A DNA stretch of 45,137 bases from Sphaerosporella brunnea (GCA_008704415.1 VXIS01000362.1:1-45137); one strand, 5' to 3'; positions 33,870 to 45,029 are shown, counted from the stretch's first letter. Notes: generated by a model not told the origin, from the letters alone. Translations and numbers: made by a program.

Positions 33870-36800
33870 CTTCCGGCCCGGCCGAGGTTGTTTGTTTTGG
33901 AAGAAGACATATTGCGCATGCCCGAGCTGCATGTGAGCGGTTCGCCTCTAATTTGCCACATGAGAATCGGATTTGTGCAGACAGTTCTGGAACTGTCACT
34001 GGTCGTGTGGCTTGCCGCCGTATGCATGCATGCACAGTCCACGCGAGGAGGAAGAAGGAACGTGCAGTGAGCTGACGTCGAAGCCTTACGCCACACAGAT
34101 AAGGGACAGGAGCGGTCGTTCTCACAAACTTCGGCGATTGACGGTTTTGCAATTTGAACGGTTCTAGATATAGATCAGTTCATATTAAATGGAGGGGACT
34201 TGATCTAACTAATTATACGTTGTTAGGTCAAACTTCATATTCGCCCGTCCATTTACGGCAAATATTACACTCTGGTTAGGACCAGGGAAATCGTTGTTGA
34301 AGGCCGGGGTTATGTGCCTTTTGTACTCTACCTACCGGTACCAACAGATGGCCCCCCCCATGGCTAGCATCCCTTAGCCCGTCCGATTCAGTCCTGGACA
34401 GTGCACACACGCCACCGTCGCCACGGCTTTCTCGGCTGCTGGTGGAGGGCTTCGGGATCCAGGATGCTTATGCTCCCGACCAGGCCATCCAAAGAAGAAA
34501 AAAGCCGTGTATTTTCATAAAACCCCGCGCTCCATTTTTTTCCCCTTGGCGGTCAAAGTTTGAAAGCAAGGTCTTGTTATCAAAAAAATCGGGCCGGCGG
34601 TCTTGCAAACCCTGCCCCAAGACTTCCGGCGACTGATAGTTATATCAGAGCTCGGAACAATCCGGGCCGATGACTGTGACAATTCCCGTAAAGCAAGAAG
34701 TTAACAAGCACTGGGTCGGTCTCGAGGTTTTCGGGTGGACACGCACCGGTGAACTGGCCGAGACCCCACAAAGCTGACTAGTTAATGCACACGAACTTAG
34801 ATAGGTAGGTGTACCTAGATCCACCAGGGCCCTGGTTTGACGTTGGGACAGGCGGAACACCGTTACGTTCCCGGATACTTGGCCTGACTGCTACCTGCGC
34901 TGATGTTAACGTTTCTCTCACACGGGCATGCGCAGCCCGCCAACTCAGATTTGTACCGAGAGATATTACGAAGAGAGTATATCTTTGGAACTATTTCCGG
35001 CGTGGGTTCCGACCGGAAGTTACTGAAAGCCTCGATGTCTAGCTTTTGCCATTCAGTCACGAGTGCTACACGGTGATTGGGAGGTGTGTTCATACAGATT
35101 GCCGTTCCAAAAGCCGGCGGTGGGCGGAATGCAAACATGCGGCTGATAAACAGACGACCTACAATTCGTAAGCTACACACATGTACAGTGTCACACAATT
35201 GCAACGTTACCCCCCTCATGAACATGAGCACCACAGGATGTGGCCCATCATGTGGTGCTTAACATTCATCTCACAACAGAGATTCTTGAAATTAGACCAG
35301 ATAACAGAAACGCCACTCGTCGGTCAGCCCGCCGCACTGTTGCATACCCAGATCCTCGGGAATCGGAATGCGCCGACACACGATGTGCTCAGTAAGATTC
35401 CTGCCTGAGACAACAACGAAATATATATATATATTTTTTTTCAAGAAGCCTTCCTTTCTTCCGCTCGGCGAGGTGTTGGCATGGTTTCGATGTTTTTCAT
35501 TTCGGTTTTGTTGGACGTCCTCTTTCTGGAAACCGACGGTAAGTGGTGATATCTCCTTCTATGCATGCATCATATGATAATGTTTGGATTTTATACCCCC
35601 ACTCCCCCCCACGGACCACAACAGTCTGGGGAATTTCGAAGGGGTAATGGACTTGTCCTGCATATACGAAGAGGGCCCAGACTCATGTACTATACCATAC
35701 TCTATATGTACTACTATAGTCGTCTGCCTGCATTGTGGGGATGCGGGGGATCTACCCGGCGCCGGCGGGACAGGGCATGGCAGTTAACGGCTATCCACGG
35801 CTTTCCCGGGCCGCCCGAGTGCCCAGTTGTGCCGAGAAGAGAAGCAGAAGAAGTTTCCTCCGCTTAATAGCTCTGACACCTACTACCTTCATGATCACCA
35901 GCGGCCGCTTTTTTTCTCGGGTACCCTACTGTACCCCACAGTCAGTCCGTTCCTTCGTTCGTTCGATTTCGTTTGTGCCCATGCCAGGACGATGGTGCAA
36001 TTTTAGGTTTCTTGCCGTGCCCTATGAGGCTGTTTGGGACTTGCCACGTTTTTTTCTTTGATAAAAATGAGATGCCGCATGGATCCCTCGCATTTCGTGA
36101 ATGCGGTCGCTATCTTTTGCAGACTTGGTGCCCGCCGCCGCCCACTAGCCAGCTAAATATTCTCGAGTGATAATATGTGATTGGAAAAATCGCGGCTGGG
36201 AACTTCATTTTGGATTGCATGCTGGACCACGTGCACGTACACGCCGTAAAAGCTGGCGGTGTTGGAACCGGCATAATGTTATCGCAGAAATAAACGAACG
36301 AAAAACGCGCGGGGGAACGGAAGCATGATAGGTTTTTCCTTTGTTTTTCTAGATATCTAGATTTGCAGTTCAACAACTTTTCAAAGGATGAAACACCCCC
36401 CGGAAGGTAAGACACAGGTAGTAAAACGTAAAAGTACCGGTTCCCCATCCGCATCGTTCGTGAGGCGCTGTGAACGGGATTTATTGCTGGGTAACTAAGC
36501 CGGGTGAGATTGTATGATCCGGATCCACAAGGGGGACAAGTACAGCACCAAAATCCAAGATCGTGAGCTCTCGTCCTTTGTTAAAAGAACCTCTCCTGGC
36601 TGTTGGACTTGGCAGGGTTTTCTGTGGTCTGCATAATACACTCCCGATCAAGTCGAACACTGCTGAATACGTTATGAAAAACGTAACGACTACCTGTGCC
36701 AGCCGAGCCATGGAAAAGACCATCGCCGCCTTTCCGCGGTAGTAGAAGCTCGACATGTGGCGTCGACCACGGCGGCCGCGCAAACATCATCATCCATGGC

Positions 36801-37683
36801 AGCACCTTCGGAATCCAGCCGGCCTTTATGTACACCAGCTACGTAGAAACGACTCGACGGGAACGGCGCTGAACGCCTTTGTAGGACCGGGCCAACCATT
36901 CCCACCCGATCCTTGAAGCATGTGTTTCTTTTCAGTATTAGGAAGTGCACGGTTGTATGGATCTCGCGGGATGGCGGCGGCGGTGGCGGCTGAGAGGCTT
37001 TTGACAGGTCTGGCTGGAAAGTTTTCCGCAACGACTGCGTTGGGTATTCCTGCGTGAGGGTGTTTTCTCTGCTTCTGCTTCGAGTCAGTGGAAATGTACT
37101 CTAGAAGGGATGTGACGCGCCACTGGAGTCTATGTATGTATGATGGTAGCAAGTGAGTCTGAGGGATTGGATCGGTTGAAACTATGCAGAGTGTGGGCGC
37201 GGAAGTTCGTCATACGCGCGGTTAACGTTGTGGAGTCTAGGAACTTGCCCTTGAAGAAGATCAAGTAGGTAGGCATGCGCATCGGGGAGAGTGATTTACA
37301 CATGGGCGTTCGGGTGGGACATACTTTGTGTATAATACTCTATCTGCATCGATTGATGGCATCACCGGATATATGGATGGCTCCATTTCGGGCCGTTCCT
37401 CGTTGCCAAAACGGAGAACCCGCCCGTTGCGAAAAGGTGGGGCAGCTTAGTAATGATTTGCAGCAACTGAAGACGTCAGAGGGAAACAAACTCAACCACA
37501 CGGGAGGGAGCAGAGCTGTTGCGTGCTCGTTCAAGAGCAGCCGGATATGTAATCAAAACGGTGGGCCCCACATCTGTGGCCATAAATACCGTTCACTTGC
37601 TCCTCCTTCTTCCACGCATTCATTCACGCAGCACTGTAATTCGATAATCGTCAACTACATCACCATCACAAAACCACAACGAC

Positions 37684-38835
37684 ATGGCTCCCAAGATCTT
37701 TGCGTAGGCATCCCTTTCCCATCGATTAATCAGCATGTGAGGCATCCGATTGAGCGAAAACAATAGCACTGGCGCCACCGGCTTCATCGGAGGAACCGCC
37801 CTCGACACCATCATCAAGGCGCACCCGGAGTACGAGATAACCGCCCTGGTTCGTGACAAGGCCAAGGCCGAGAAGGTGAAAGCTCAGTTCCCCAACGTCC
37901 GGATTGCTTTCGGCGACCTCGACTCCGCGGATGTCATCAAGGAGGAGTGCTCCAAGGTCGACATCGTTCTGCGTAAGTCTCATTTATCCTCTACTTCTCT
38001 ACTCCTCTTGTCCTGTCCCTTCGATTATTCTTACGGGTATGTTGCAGACTTCGCCGACTGCGACCACGTCCCCTCCGCCAACGCTATCACCTCCGCTCTC
38101 GCCGCAAACCCCAAGCAGACCTTCCTCATCCACACCTCCGGCTCCGCCATCCTGCCGGATGTCAGCAAGCCCGAGCTCTTCGGCACTCCCGTCACCGAGG
38201 AGGAATCCTATAACGATGTCACCGACATCGAGAAGATCACCACCTGGCCCATTGACGGCCACTTGCACCGCGACGTCGACGTCGTGGTCATTCAGGGCAC
38301 CCCCGAGCACGTCAAGACCGCCGTCGTCTGCCCCTGCACCATCTACGGTCAGGGCACCGGCCCCGTGAACCGGCAGTCTCTTCAGGTCCCGCAATTGACC
38401 TTGGAGACGCTCAAGCGTGGCAAGGGCTTCACCGTCAACGGAGGAAAGAACACCTGGAACCAGGTCCACGTCCGAGATTTGGCCGACTTGTATTTGAAGC
38501 TCACCGAGGCGGCTGCGAAGGGAGGAGAGGGTGCAGACTGGAACGAACAGGGATACTATTTCGCTGAGAACGGAGAGTTTTTGTGGGGGGACATTGCGGC
38601 GTTGATCGCGAAGAAGGCCAAGGCGAGGGGTCTCATCAAGACCGATGAGCTCGACCACTTGAGCCATGAGGAGGTGATCAAGTTTAAGCCCTTTGGAGCC
38701 ATCGCCTGGGGTACCAACAGCAAGGGTACGGCCCAGCGGGCGAGGGAGAGACTCGGATGGAAGCCTACGCGAGAGCCAATTGAGGATACCATTGATGCCG
38801 TTCTGGACGACCAGGCCAAGGTGTTGGGATTGTAG
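37684..38835 (+). CDS. NAD(P)-dependent epimerase/dehydratase-like enzyme, extended SDR fold
   Basis: Exons 37684-37703, 37767-37972 and 38048-38835, 337 residues; introns 63 and 75 nt. The first exon gives MAPKIFA and joins TGATGFIGGTALD, the Rossmann nucleotide-binding glycine motif at about residues 8-16. Then come ALVRDKAKAEK, a Thr-Ser-Gly block (IHTSGSAIL), TIYGQGTGP, QVHVRDLADLYLKL and the C-terminal RARERLGWKPT, typical of extended SDRs. The usual catalytic Tyr-x3-Lys is not visible where expected; instead there is HLHRDVD at 147-153. This suggests an atypical SDR branch, possibly with another reaction or a binding role. Substrate unknown. The first donor (GTAGGC) is weak, but the join restores the Gly motif. 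The gene converges on the DDRGK-like gene, 218 nt away. Confidence 0.85.
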
Positions 38836-39053
38836 GTGTTACTATATATTGAAGGAATTGGAGGGCGAGCGTCCTGGAGCTTAGTTCGAACCAGAATACC
38901 ATGAATTGAATCATGAATTGGCATAACCTTCTTAATCTTTGTGATATGGTGATGTGCCCCGAGAGGCAACTGGTACATCTTTGGCAATTAAAGAATAACG
39001 CCAGCCCGACCGCCTATAGCAAGCAAATCTGCAAGTCGCAGACCGCAAACGCC

Positions 39054-39935
39054 CTATATGCTTCCCTCCATAATTCCTTCCACCACATCGCCAATCTCGG
39101 CCCACTCCATTCTACCACGTTTCTCCACAACCTCCCAAAACTTCGCCACCATATCCTTGTCGAAACAAACCCACACACCCCCTTTCGTGACCATCCTCAC
39201 GTCCCCCTCCTTCCCCGTCCCTAGAAACCCCTCTCTCCTAACAACCGCCTCAACCCAGCTCACTCCTCTCCCCACCTTCCGCGCCACATCCTCAAGGCTC
39301 ACAACCCCTCCCTTCCTAAGCACGCCAATAACAACATCAACATCCCTCCGCTCCCTCTCCTTTTCGGCGCGCTCAAGCTTCGCCCGCTCCTCCCGCTCGC
39401 GCTCCCGTTGCGCGGCGAGCTCTTCCTCGAGCAAGTAGCGGCGGCGGGCCTTTTCGAAAGCAGCAGCGTCTTCCTCGTCGCGTTGCACAGCAGCCTCAGA
39501 GGCTCGCTGTGCGGCTTGCGAGTGCAGGAATTCGTAGTAGGCCCTGCGCTGGTCGCGGCGCGCGAGGGAGCGCGCTTTTTTGGGACCGACAACGCGGGTG
39601 CGCGTGGGGCGCGGAGCGGCGCGGAGGAGAGCGTCTGCTTCTGCTTCTGCTTCTGCTTCTGCTTCTTCTCCTCCTCCTTCCACTTCTTCTTCCGCCTCCC
39701 CCGCCTCTTCTTCTTCTTCAGCTTCGGAGGGATCTTGGTCGGGGTATGTGGGAGGGACGGCTTCGGGCTCGGCTTCTGGTGGTTGTTGTTCCTCCACCAC
39801 AGTTGGTGGTGCCGGAGACGGTTGGCTGTGGCGTTCTAGCAGGAAGAGGATCCCTCCGGCGAGTAGGAGGAGTGGCGAGAACACGAGGAGGTTGTAGAGG
39901 AACGGTGATATCATCGTGGTTGTGGGTGACTCCAT
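39054..39935 (-). CDS. Membrane-anchored coiled-coil protein with DDRGK1/UFBP1-like winged helix
   Basis: Single exon, 293 residues from the first ATG (MESPTTTMISP); the open frame extends 12 codons upstream without an ATG. Residues about 12-34 form one hydrophobic segment (LLVFSPLLLLAGGILFLL). Next are an acidic Pro/Glu region with an EAEAEAEA run encoded by a GCTTCT hexamer repeat, a basic patch (GPKKARSLARRDQRRAYYEF) and a charged helix to about 198. The tail (VVSLEDVARKVG, VVRREGF, KRGRMEWAEIG) follows the order of the winged helix of DDRGK1: VLLEDLA-type helix, a hairpin, then RQRGRVSIAEL-type helix. The DDRGK signature is not conserved; VTKGG occupies that place. DDRGK1 is an ER-membrane adaptor of the UFM1 ligase. 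Identity is by architecture and eye alignment only, and another ER winged-helix protein is possible. Confidence 0.62.
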   Translation of the reverse strand: MESPTTTMISPFLYNLLVFSPLLLLAGGILFLLERHSQPSPAPPTVVEEQQPPEAEPEAVPPTYPDQDPSEAEEEEEAGEAEEEVEGGGEEAEAEAEAEADALLRAAPRPTRTRVVGPKKARSLARRDQRRAYYEFLHSQAAQRASEAAVQRDEEDAAAFEKARRRYLLEEELAAQREREREERAKLERAEKERERRDVDVVIGVLRKGGVVSLEDVARKVGRGVSWVEAVVRREGFLGTGKEGDVRMVTKGGVWVCFDKDMVAKFWEVVEKRGRMEWAEIGDVVEGIMEGSI

Positions 39936-40283
39936 GTAAGTAGAGCAGAAGTTGCTTGGGTCAACTTTCAAGGCTATGACGCAGGTCTTGGCGGGTATTT
40001 CTAGATAAGTCTTGGCTATATACAGCCGAATGCGTGATCGTAAGTCAAGACAACGCAGTTGTGAGCTTACTTAATTACTTAGCTCTCCGTGGCCTTTATC
40101 TCTGCTTGCAGAAAATGAAATGTATTGTAGAGTCTTGAGTTGTCGTGGTGGCTTCGGGGGATCAGCCGGTGAAGTCATCCCGCAAGAGCCCCACCAACAG
40201 GCGAAGCTAACTAAGCTTAAACCCCACCACTCACCTCCCCCGAACCACCGCCACCACCACTACCCCCGAGGCATCAAAGGAAG
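39936..40283. promoter_or_regulatory. Shared divergent promoter region, DDRGK-like / prefoldin 4
   Basis: 348 nt separate divergent start codons, so both promoters lie here. No specific site identified. CCACCACC-type repeats lie in the prefoldin leader. Confidence 0.5.
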
Positions 40284-40834
40284 ATGGACAAACACCTGGT
40301 ATGCGCCGCTTATGATTGGAAAGAGGGGAGAAAAGGAGGGAGAGGAAACCGCTCCAGATGCTGACGATGTAGTTATCCCACGAAGACGAAGCCGCGACGG
40401 AAATCCAGGTGACGCGTGCCGATCAGGATGCTATCAACCGCTTCTCGACGCTGCATCAGAAACAGGGTCTACTACAGGAGGAGCTTGAGGCGAAGCGGGT
40501 ATGCACCTCTGACCCCCGACCCCCGACCCCCGATCCCGAGGAACCAAATGCTAATAATGCTTCCCGTCCACAGCAAGAAAAAGAATACCTAACGGACGTA
40601 TCCTCGGAGCTCGAACTCGCGGACGAGGAGGAATTGGTACCGTACAAGATTGGCGATAGTTTTTTCCATCTGCCTTTGGAGGAGGTGCAGGAGTTGCTGG
40701 AGAAGTCGACGGCGAGGATCGAAGAGGAGATCGAGGAGATCGAGAATAAGCTGGAGAAACATAGAGAGACTATGGAGGAGCTCAAGGTCGAGCTTTATGC
40801 TAAGTTTGGGAAGGCGATCAATTTGGATGTGTAG
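40284..40834 (+). CDS. PFD4: Prefoldin subunit 4
   Basis: Three exons, 40284-40298, 40373-40498 and 40574-40834, 133 residues, a normal length for this beta-type subunit. The first coding exon is only five codons (MDKHL), joined over a 74-nt intron to LSHEDEAATEIQV. Conserved blocks follow: RADQDAINRFSTLHQKQG, LQEELEAKR, then after intron 2 SSELELADEEELVPYKIGDS, FFHLPLEEVQELLEKST and the C-terminal ELYAKFGKAINLDV. The helix-hairpin-helix pattern fits prefoldin. Known role: part of the hexameric cytosolic cochaperone that hands unfolded actin and tubulin to the chaperonin CCT. Intron 2 contains three copies of the 7-mer GACCCCC. The gene diverges from the DDRGK-like gene. Confidence 0.94.
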
Positions 40835-41639
40835 GGGGGATACCAAGGCGAGTGAGGGTGTATGGGGTAATGCAACACCACATTCTGGTGACCGTTGGTG
40901 ATCCGATTCGACGTCGTCGCTTTGCGTGATGATACCTAAGTGTTCTGAGACAGGCCGGACACCTCGTACGTCGTGTCTTGGTTGAGATGAACTGCGACAG
41001 TTTGATTTGCAGCGGCTACATATGTCAATGTTCTTCGACTTCCGCTCGGCAGATGAGCTCCCATCCCATCTCATCCCAGCCTCTGAAACAACACCGGCAA
41101 TTGGTCCACCTTGTGATGCCCAGGCAAACGAAACGAACCGGGGGATTCGATTGATGCCTTGGGTAGCGTGATCCTCCGGGTTGCTGCTATGATAGCCACA
41201 TCCTCCATCCATCCCGCAATTGGGATTGGGATAAGCAATGGCTGGTTCATAGTATGCATATGGCTTAATTACCACGTAATAGTGATTTGAAATCAATTGA
41301 AATTTTTCCAGAGACTGGCTTGCTTTTCAAGACGAGTCATGATCCTCGGACCACCGCCTGTCTGTAGTAGACTCTATAGTAGAGTATCCAAGTCCTGCAA
41401 AGGCTGCAATGGCGAAGCGAGGCAAGCAAGCAAGCACCCGAGCCTGTCGTTCCGCGTGGCAAAATTGATCACACGGTGGGCGGGGCGTAGATCCCCGCGT
41501 TTGCTTTGCAGTCTTGCCCTGTAAGCCCGCCCTCCCGAAACTGCGCCGCTGGCCATGGGGTAGTATCGTATCAGCCCGCAGGTCAAGTAAGATCCCCTGC
41601 TTTGGCTTGGACGGGGCAGTTCCGTTTCGTTGCTCCCCT

Positions 41640-41653
41640 CCCCCCCCCCCCCC
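41640..41653. repeat. Poly-C run of 14 nt
   Basis: C14 followed by an A-rich stretch (AAAACAAAAATAAATAAAAAA). One of several such runs in the window. Confidence 0.9.
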
Positions 41654-42538
41654 AAAACAAAAATAAATAAAAAATAATCTCATCCATCATGATGCCTCAC
41701 TCGGATGTTTGTTGTCAAAGAGCCAATTGACACGCAGCTAGACGATTCGCTGGCAGATAGATAGCTATATGCACAGCTTATGCCACGAGGAGTTTTTTCA
41801 AGAGGGAGAGAGGGCGTCGTTGTTCCGTTTTGTGTACACGTGTTTTTTGTGGAGATGCATAGGCGTGGTGTTTTGTTGTCATCTGTGTCGTTTTTGGGGG
41901 GAGGAGGAGGGGGGCTTGTAACACGCCGTCCGTTGACAGCTGGAGATCAAAAAAAGAAAGGGTTTTCCGAGATGATGATGATGGCGGCGATAGTTTGATA
42001 TTCCACCATGCAATTTTTGCTGCAGGAATGGCCATTGCATTCGATGAGGTTTGCTCGCGAGAAGTAGGCAACATGTCAAGTTTCTGCCTATCTCGCCTTT
42101 TTTAAAGTTATCAAAGTGGGGGTTTGGATAGGCGTCATTCGGCATGTGCTGCTGCTGCTGCTGCTCCCGCTCTCTGCTTTCTCGGTGATTTCAATTTGAT
42201 TTGGTCGCTTGCAGGATAAACGAGAGTGGTGGCGAAAAGGCGAGCGAGCGGGCGAGGTTTTGGTTATCGATCTTCTGCATGCGTCGTGCATACACACACA
42301 GACGCACTTGTGTACTTGATGTATGCGCCATGAGGAGCAATCCTCCGGATCCGAAGCGGAGTGGTAGGCGGAAGGGGGAGGATACATAGAAAGTGTCATC
42401 GTCGTTTGTGCGTGGAAGCGCAAAGAGCATTCTTTCTTTCGACGGATAGAGAGAGTACAGTGATTGCTCAAGCCCCGCTGCCTACTCGGACGTACTCGAG
42501 TCCTTTTTTTGCTAGGTAGCCTTGCAATCCCGTAACTC

Positions 42539-42608
42539 ACCATCACCATCACCATCACCATCGATATCATCATCACCATCGCCACCCCACCACCCCACCC
42601 CACCCCAC
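42539..42608. repeat. CAT / CAC microsatellite, imperfect
   Basis: Runs of ACCATC and ATC units, then CACCCCAC units, in the probable upstream region of the RING gene. Confidence 0.85.
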
Positions 42609-42785
42609 CACGCTCTCTCTCTGGCGGGCTCCACAGTCCACACCCGCCCCGTGATTTCTCGCGCTAAAATCCCCGTTCGTCGCCTACTGCACTGCGCTGA
42701 ACCCAAACCCCACTGCTAAACCCATTTCGCGTGCTTACTTCGCTCCATTGTACCAGTTAGCAAGTTGCTCAACCCGTCTCGCTCC

Positions 42786-42840
42786 ATCCACCACCACCAC
42801 CACCACCACCACCCCCCCTCCCCCCCCCCAAAAAAAAAAA
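42786..42840. repeat. (CCA)n followed by C-rich and A-rich runs
   Basis: About nine CCA units run into two blocks of C and then A11. A second C10-A7 block follows at about 42909-42927. All lie in the presumed RING-gene leader. Confidence 0.85.
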
Positions 42841-43593
42841 CAACTCCCAAATTACTCTCTCCAACTATCCTCCCACTCACAGCGCGCGAACAGCTCCTTT
42901 TCTCCCTCCACCCCCCCCCCAAAAAAAGAGCTGTGTCGCCCCTCCAAACGCTGAGAACGAACGAAGCTTCCCGAAATAAGTTCACGCACTTTCCCGCTAG
43001 AAGACGAAACTGCAACCGCCCTGCCTTCTTCCTTTTTGCCTCGCAAACCGCCAGCGTCGGACGGAAGGACTCTCTGTTGGACCGAGCGGCTGGTTACCAG
43101 GTTAGTACCTACCGAAATGTGGTTCTCCGTTACCGTTACCGTGATCGAAACGGATGGCTGCTCACCCCCGTGGCCCATCCCGCAATCTCGTACTCTTCAT
43201 TTGCTCGATACCCATTGCTTGGGGCGGTTGCTCTGCTCCGCTTTCCTGCTTCTTGATTGCATACATACACTTTTCCACGTCTCCGTGAGCTCCTGCATTG
43301 TTGCCGCTGTCACTGAGACTAACCGAGACTCTCCAAGCCACAGGTGGCCCTCAAAACGCTACGAGCCTACGAGCCTACGACTTCTAACGACCTACATATC
43401 ACTCGCGAGTTCAACGACATTCTTCTTCCCTTCCTTGCCACGAAGCTTTCCGTAAACCTAAACTTACATCGACCCAACTGCCGCGTCAGCTTTTGGTCCA
43501 AATCCCAGTTCAGCTGTTCCGTTGAAGCTTACGACACCGCATCCAGCGATTGAAGGACAGCAGTGAAGGAACAAGCAAGGGGGGATAGAAGCA

Positions 43594-45029
43594 ATGAACA
43601 ACAACCCTTACGGCGGTCGCCCTTCAGCTTCCCAGAGACATGTCCCAGATTCCCCGGTAGCAAAAAAGTCCTCATCCTCGTCCATCCGGCGAGAGGGTGC
43701 AGCAGATACGGGCGGGGGCGTGGTTGTCGGGGGTTGGGATAGTGATAATCGGCTCGTGAAGAAACGCTCGGTCATCAAGCATGAACCGAAAGGCCAGGCT
43801 AGTGCGGATGCATTGCGGGTAAACACCAAGTCGGAGCGGGACCCCAGAGACGGCCTCATCGAAGAATTAAAGGCGGATCTGGAGAAACTGCGGAAATCCT
43901 GCACTTGCGTCATATGCCAGGACCTACTATTTGAGCCATATTTCTTTCAGTGCGGCCATGTTTACTGCTATGGAGTAAGCTCAGTTGGTCAAAGCACCAT
44001 GGTGATTTGCTGATCCGTGTATAGTGCATTGTGTCCTGGGTTGGCCAGGCGAAGTCCAAGAAGCAGAGATTCTGTCCGCAGTGCAGAAAAGTGGTCACTG
44101 TGGAGCCTTCTCCGGCATATGTGGTGCGTCTCAATTAGATTAACTTGATCGGCTCATTGGACTTACCGTGTGCTTCGTTGAAGGTTCGAGACATGATCGA
44201 AACATTTATCCATCGGGCTGAGGTAATGTCGCCGACGGGCACCGGTTTAGAGCTGCGGAAACAGCAGCAAGAAATGGTGCTGCAAGTTAAGAGCGACAGA
44301 GCGCCTGGAGGGCCTGGTCTGTTCAGAGGTATCTTCACGAATAGCGTCCTTTATGGTTTCCAAGACCCGGAAGACAATTTGATTCGATGTCCCCGTTGCA
44401 TGTGGGAGGTACATGGTGGCAGATGCGAAAACCCACAGTGTAGAGTGAGAGTTAGGATGCAAGGGGATGACGCACTCTCCGACGAGGACGAGTCCGGAAG
44501 CTCGACCGAGGAAGGAAGTGAACCTGAAACCGACAATGGTGTTGGAGCTCTCGAAGCTCCCGGAAGATGGCCTGAGAGCATTGTCGGCGACGATGACGAA
44601 TGGGAGGATGAGGTCGATGATGATGGCTTTGAAGACGTCGACGATGTGACTAATCGACGGCGGCGAGGACCATTCGCGAGCAATCCGTTCTTCAGGCGAG
44701 AGGCTGCAGTGGACAGGCGACGTCAGAACGAATTCAGCGAAGAGGGGGATTCTGATGATGATTCCGAGGGCACTGTGGGCAGTTTGGCGGACTTTATCGA
44801 CGATGATGAAAGTCAACAGCAATCTCCGCGTCGGATACCAGGAAGGAATGGCCCGTGGGCCTTACCTTCGTCTTCACCTGCCGACGCATCTTCCCCCGCA
44901 CGGCGACCCGTTGCAGCGGCCAGGAGACAGAACGCGCGGCCAATCATCATTGACGACGATGATGAACCAGAACAAAAACAAACGCAAAAAAACAATGAAA
45001 CAACAGACAAAAAAAAAAAGAAAGAATAA
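43594..45029 (+). CDS. RING-finger protein, probable E3 ubiquitin ligase
   Basis: Exons 43594-43974, 44025-44123 and 44184-45029, 441 residues; introns 50 and 60 nt. A C3HC4 RING spans residues 105-147: CVIC, then CGHVYCYG, then after intron 1 CIVSWVG and CPQC, with ligands Cys105, 108, 120, His122, Cys125, 128, 144 and 147. A short helix just before it (IEELKADLEKLRKS) may be a dimer coil. After the RING, VVRDMIETFIHRAE leads to a second cysteine cluster (CPRCMWEVHGGRCENPQC) that could bind zinc. The C-terminal third is acidic and Ser-rich (DDDEWEDEVDDDGFEDVDD), with a basic Lys-rich end; this suggests a nuclear protein binding basic partners such as histones. Yeast Psh1 has a similar plan, but I cannot assign orthology. 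The start at MNNNPYGG follows a stop-containing leader. Confidence 0.85.

Larger units (their letters stand above)
30358..37683. other. Gene desert between permease and epimerase-like gene
   Basis: About 7.3 kb without a supported gene. The left end must hold the permease promoter and the right end that of the epimerase-like gene. Open frames are short and without motif; I looked at 32710-32958 (-), 32987-33199 (+) and 36690-37152 (-). Features seen are poly-C, poly-G and poly-T runs, a GGT/GGC repeat at about 31448-31470, a TATA dinucleotide tract near 35421-35434 and a TGCATGCATGCA palindrome near 34023-34034. No transposon gene was recognised. Confidence 0.55.
40835..43593. other. Repeat-rich intergenic region before the RING gene
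   Basis: About 2.8 kb with no supported gene. It holds a C14 run (41640-41653), GCT repeats (about 42149-42166), CAT/CAC repeats (42539-42608), a CCA repeat (42786-42813) and C/A runs to about 42925. The part from about 42400 is pyrimidine-rich on the plus strand and is probably the promoter and long leader of the RING gene. A possible donor (CAG/GTTAGT at 43100) could mark a leader intron. Confidence 0.5.

Noticed and set aside
36481..37152. Overlapping minus-strand frames of about 100 codons
   Set aside because: No start, splice or domain logic links them; composition varies between frames.
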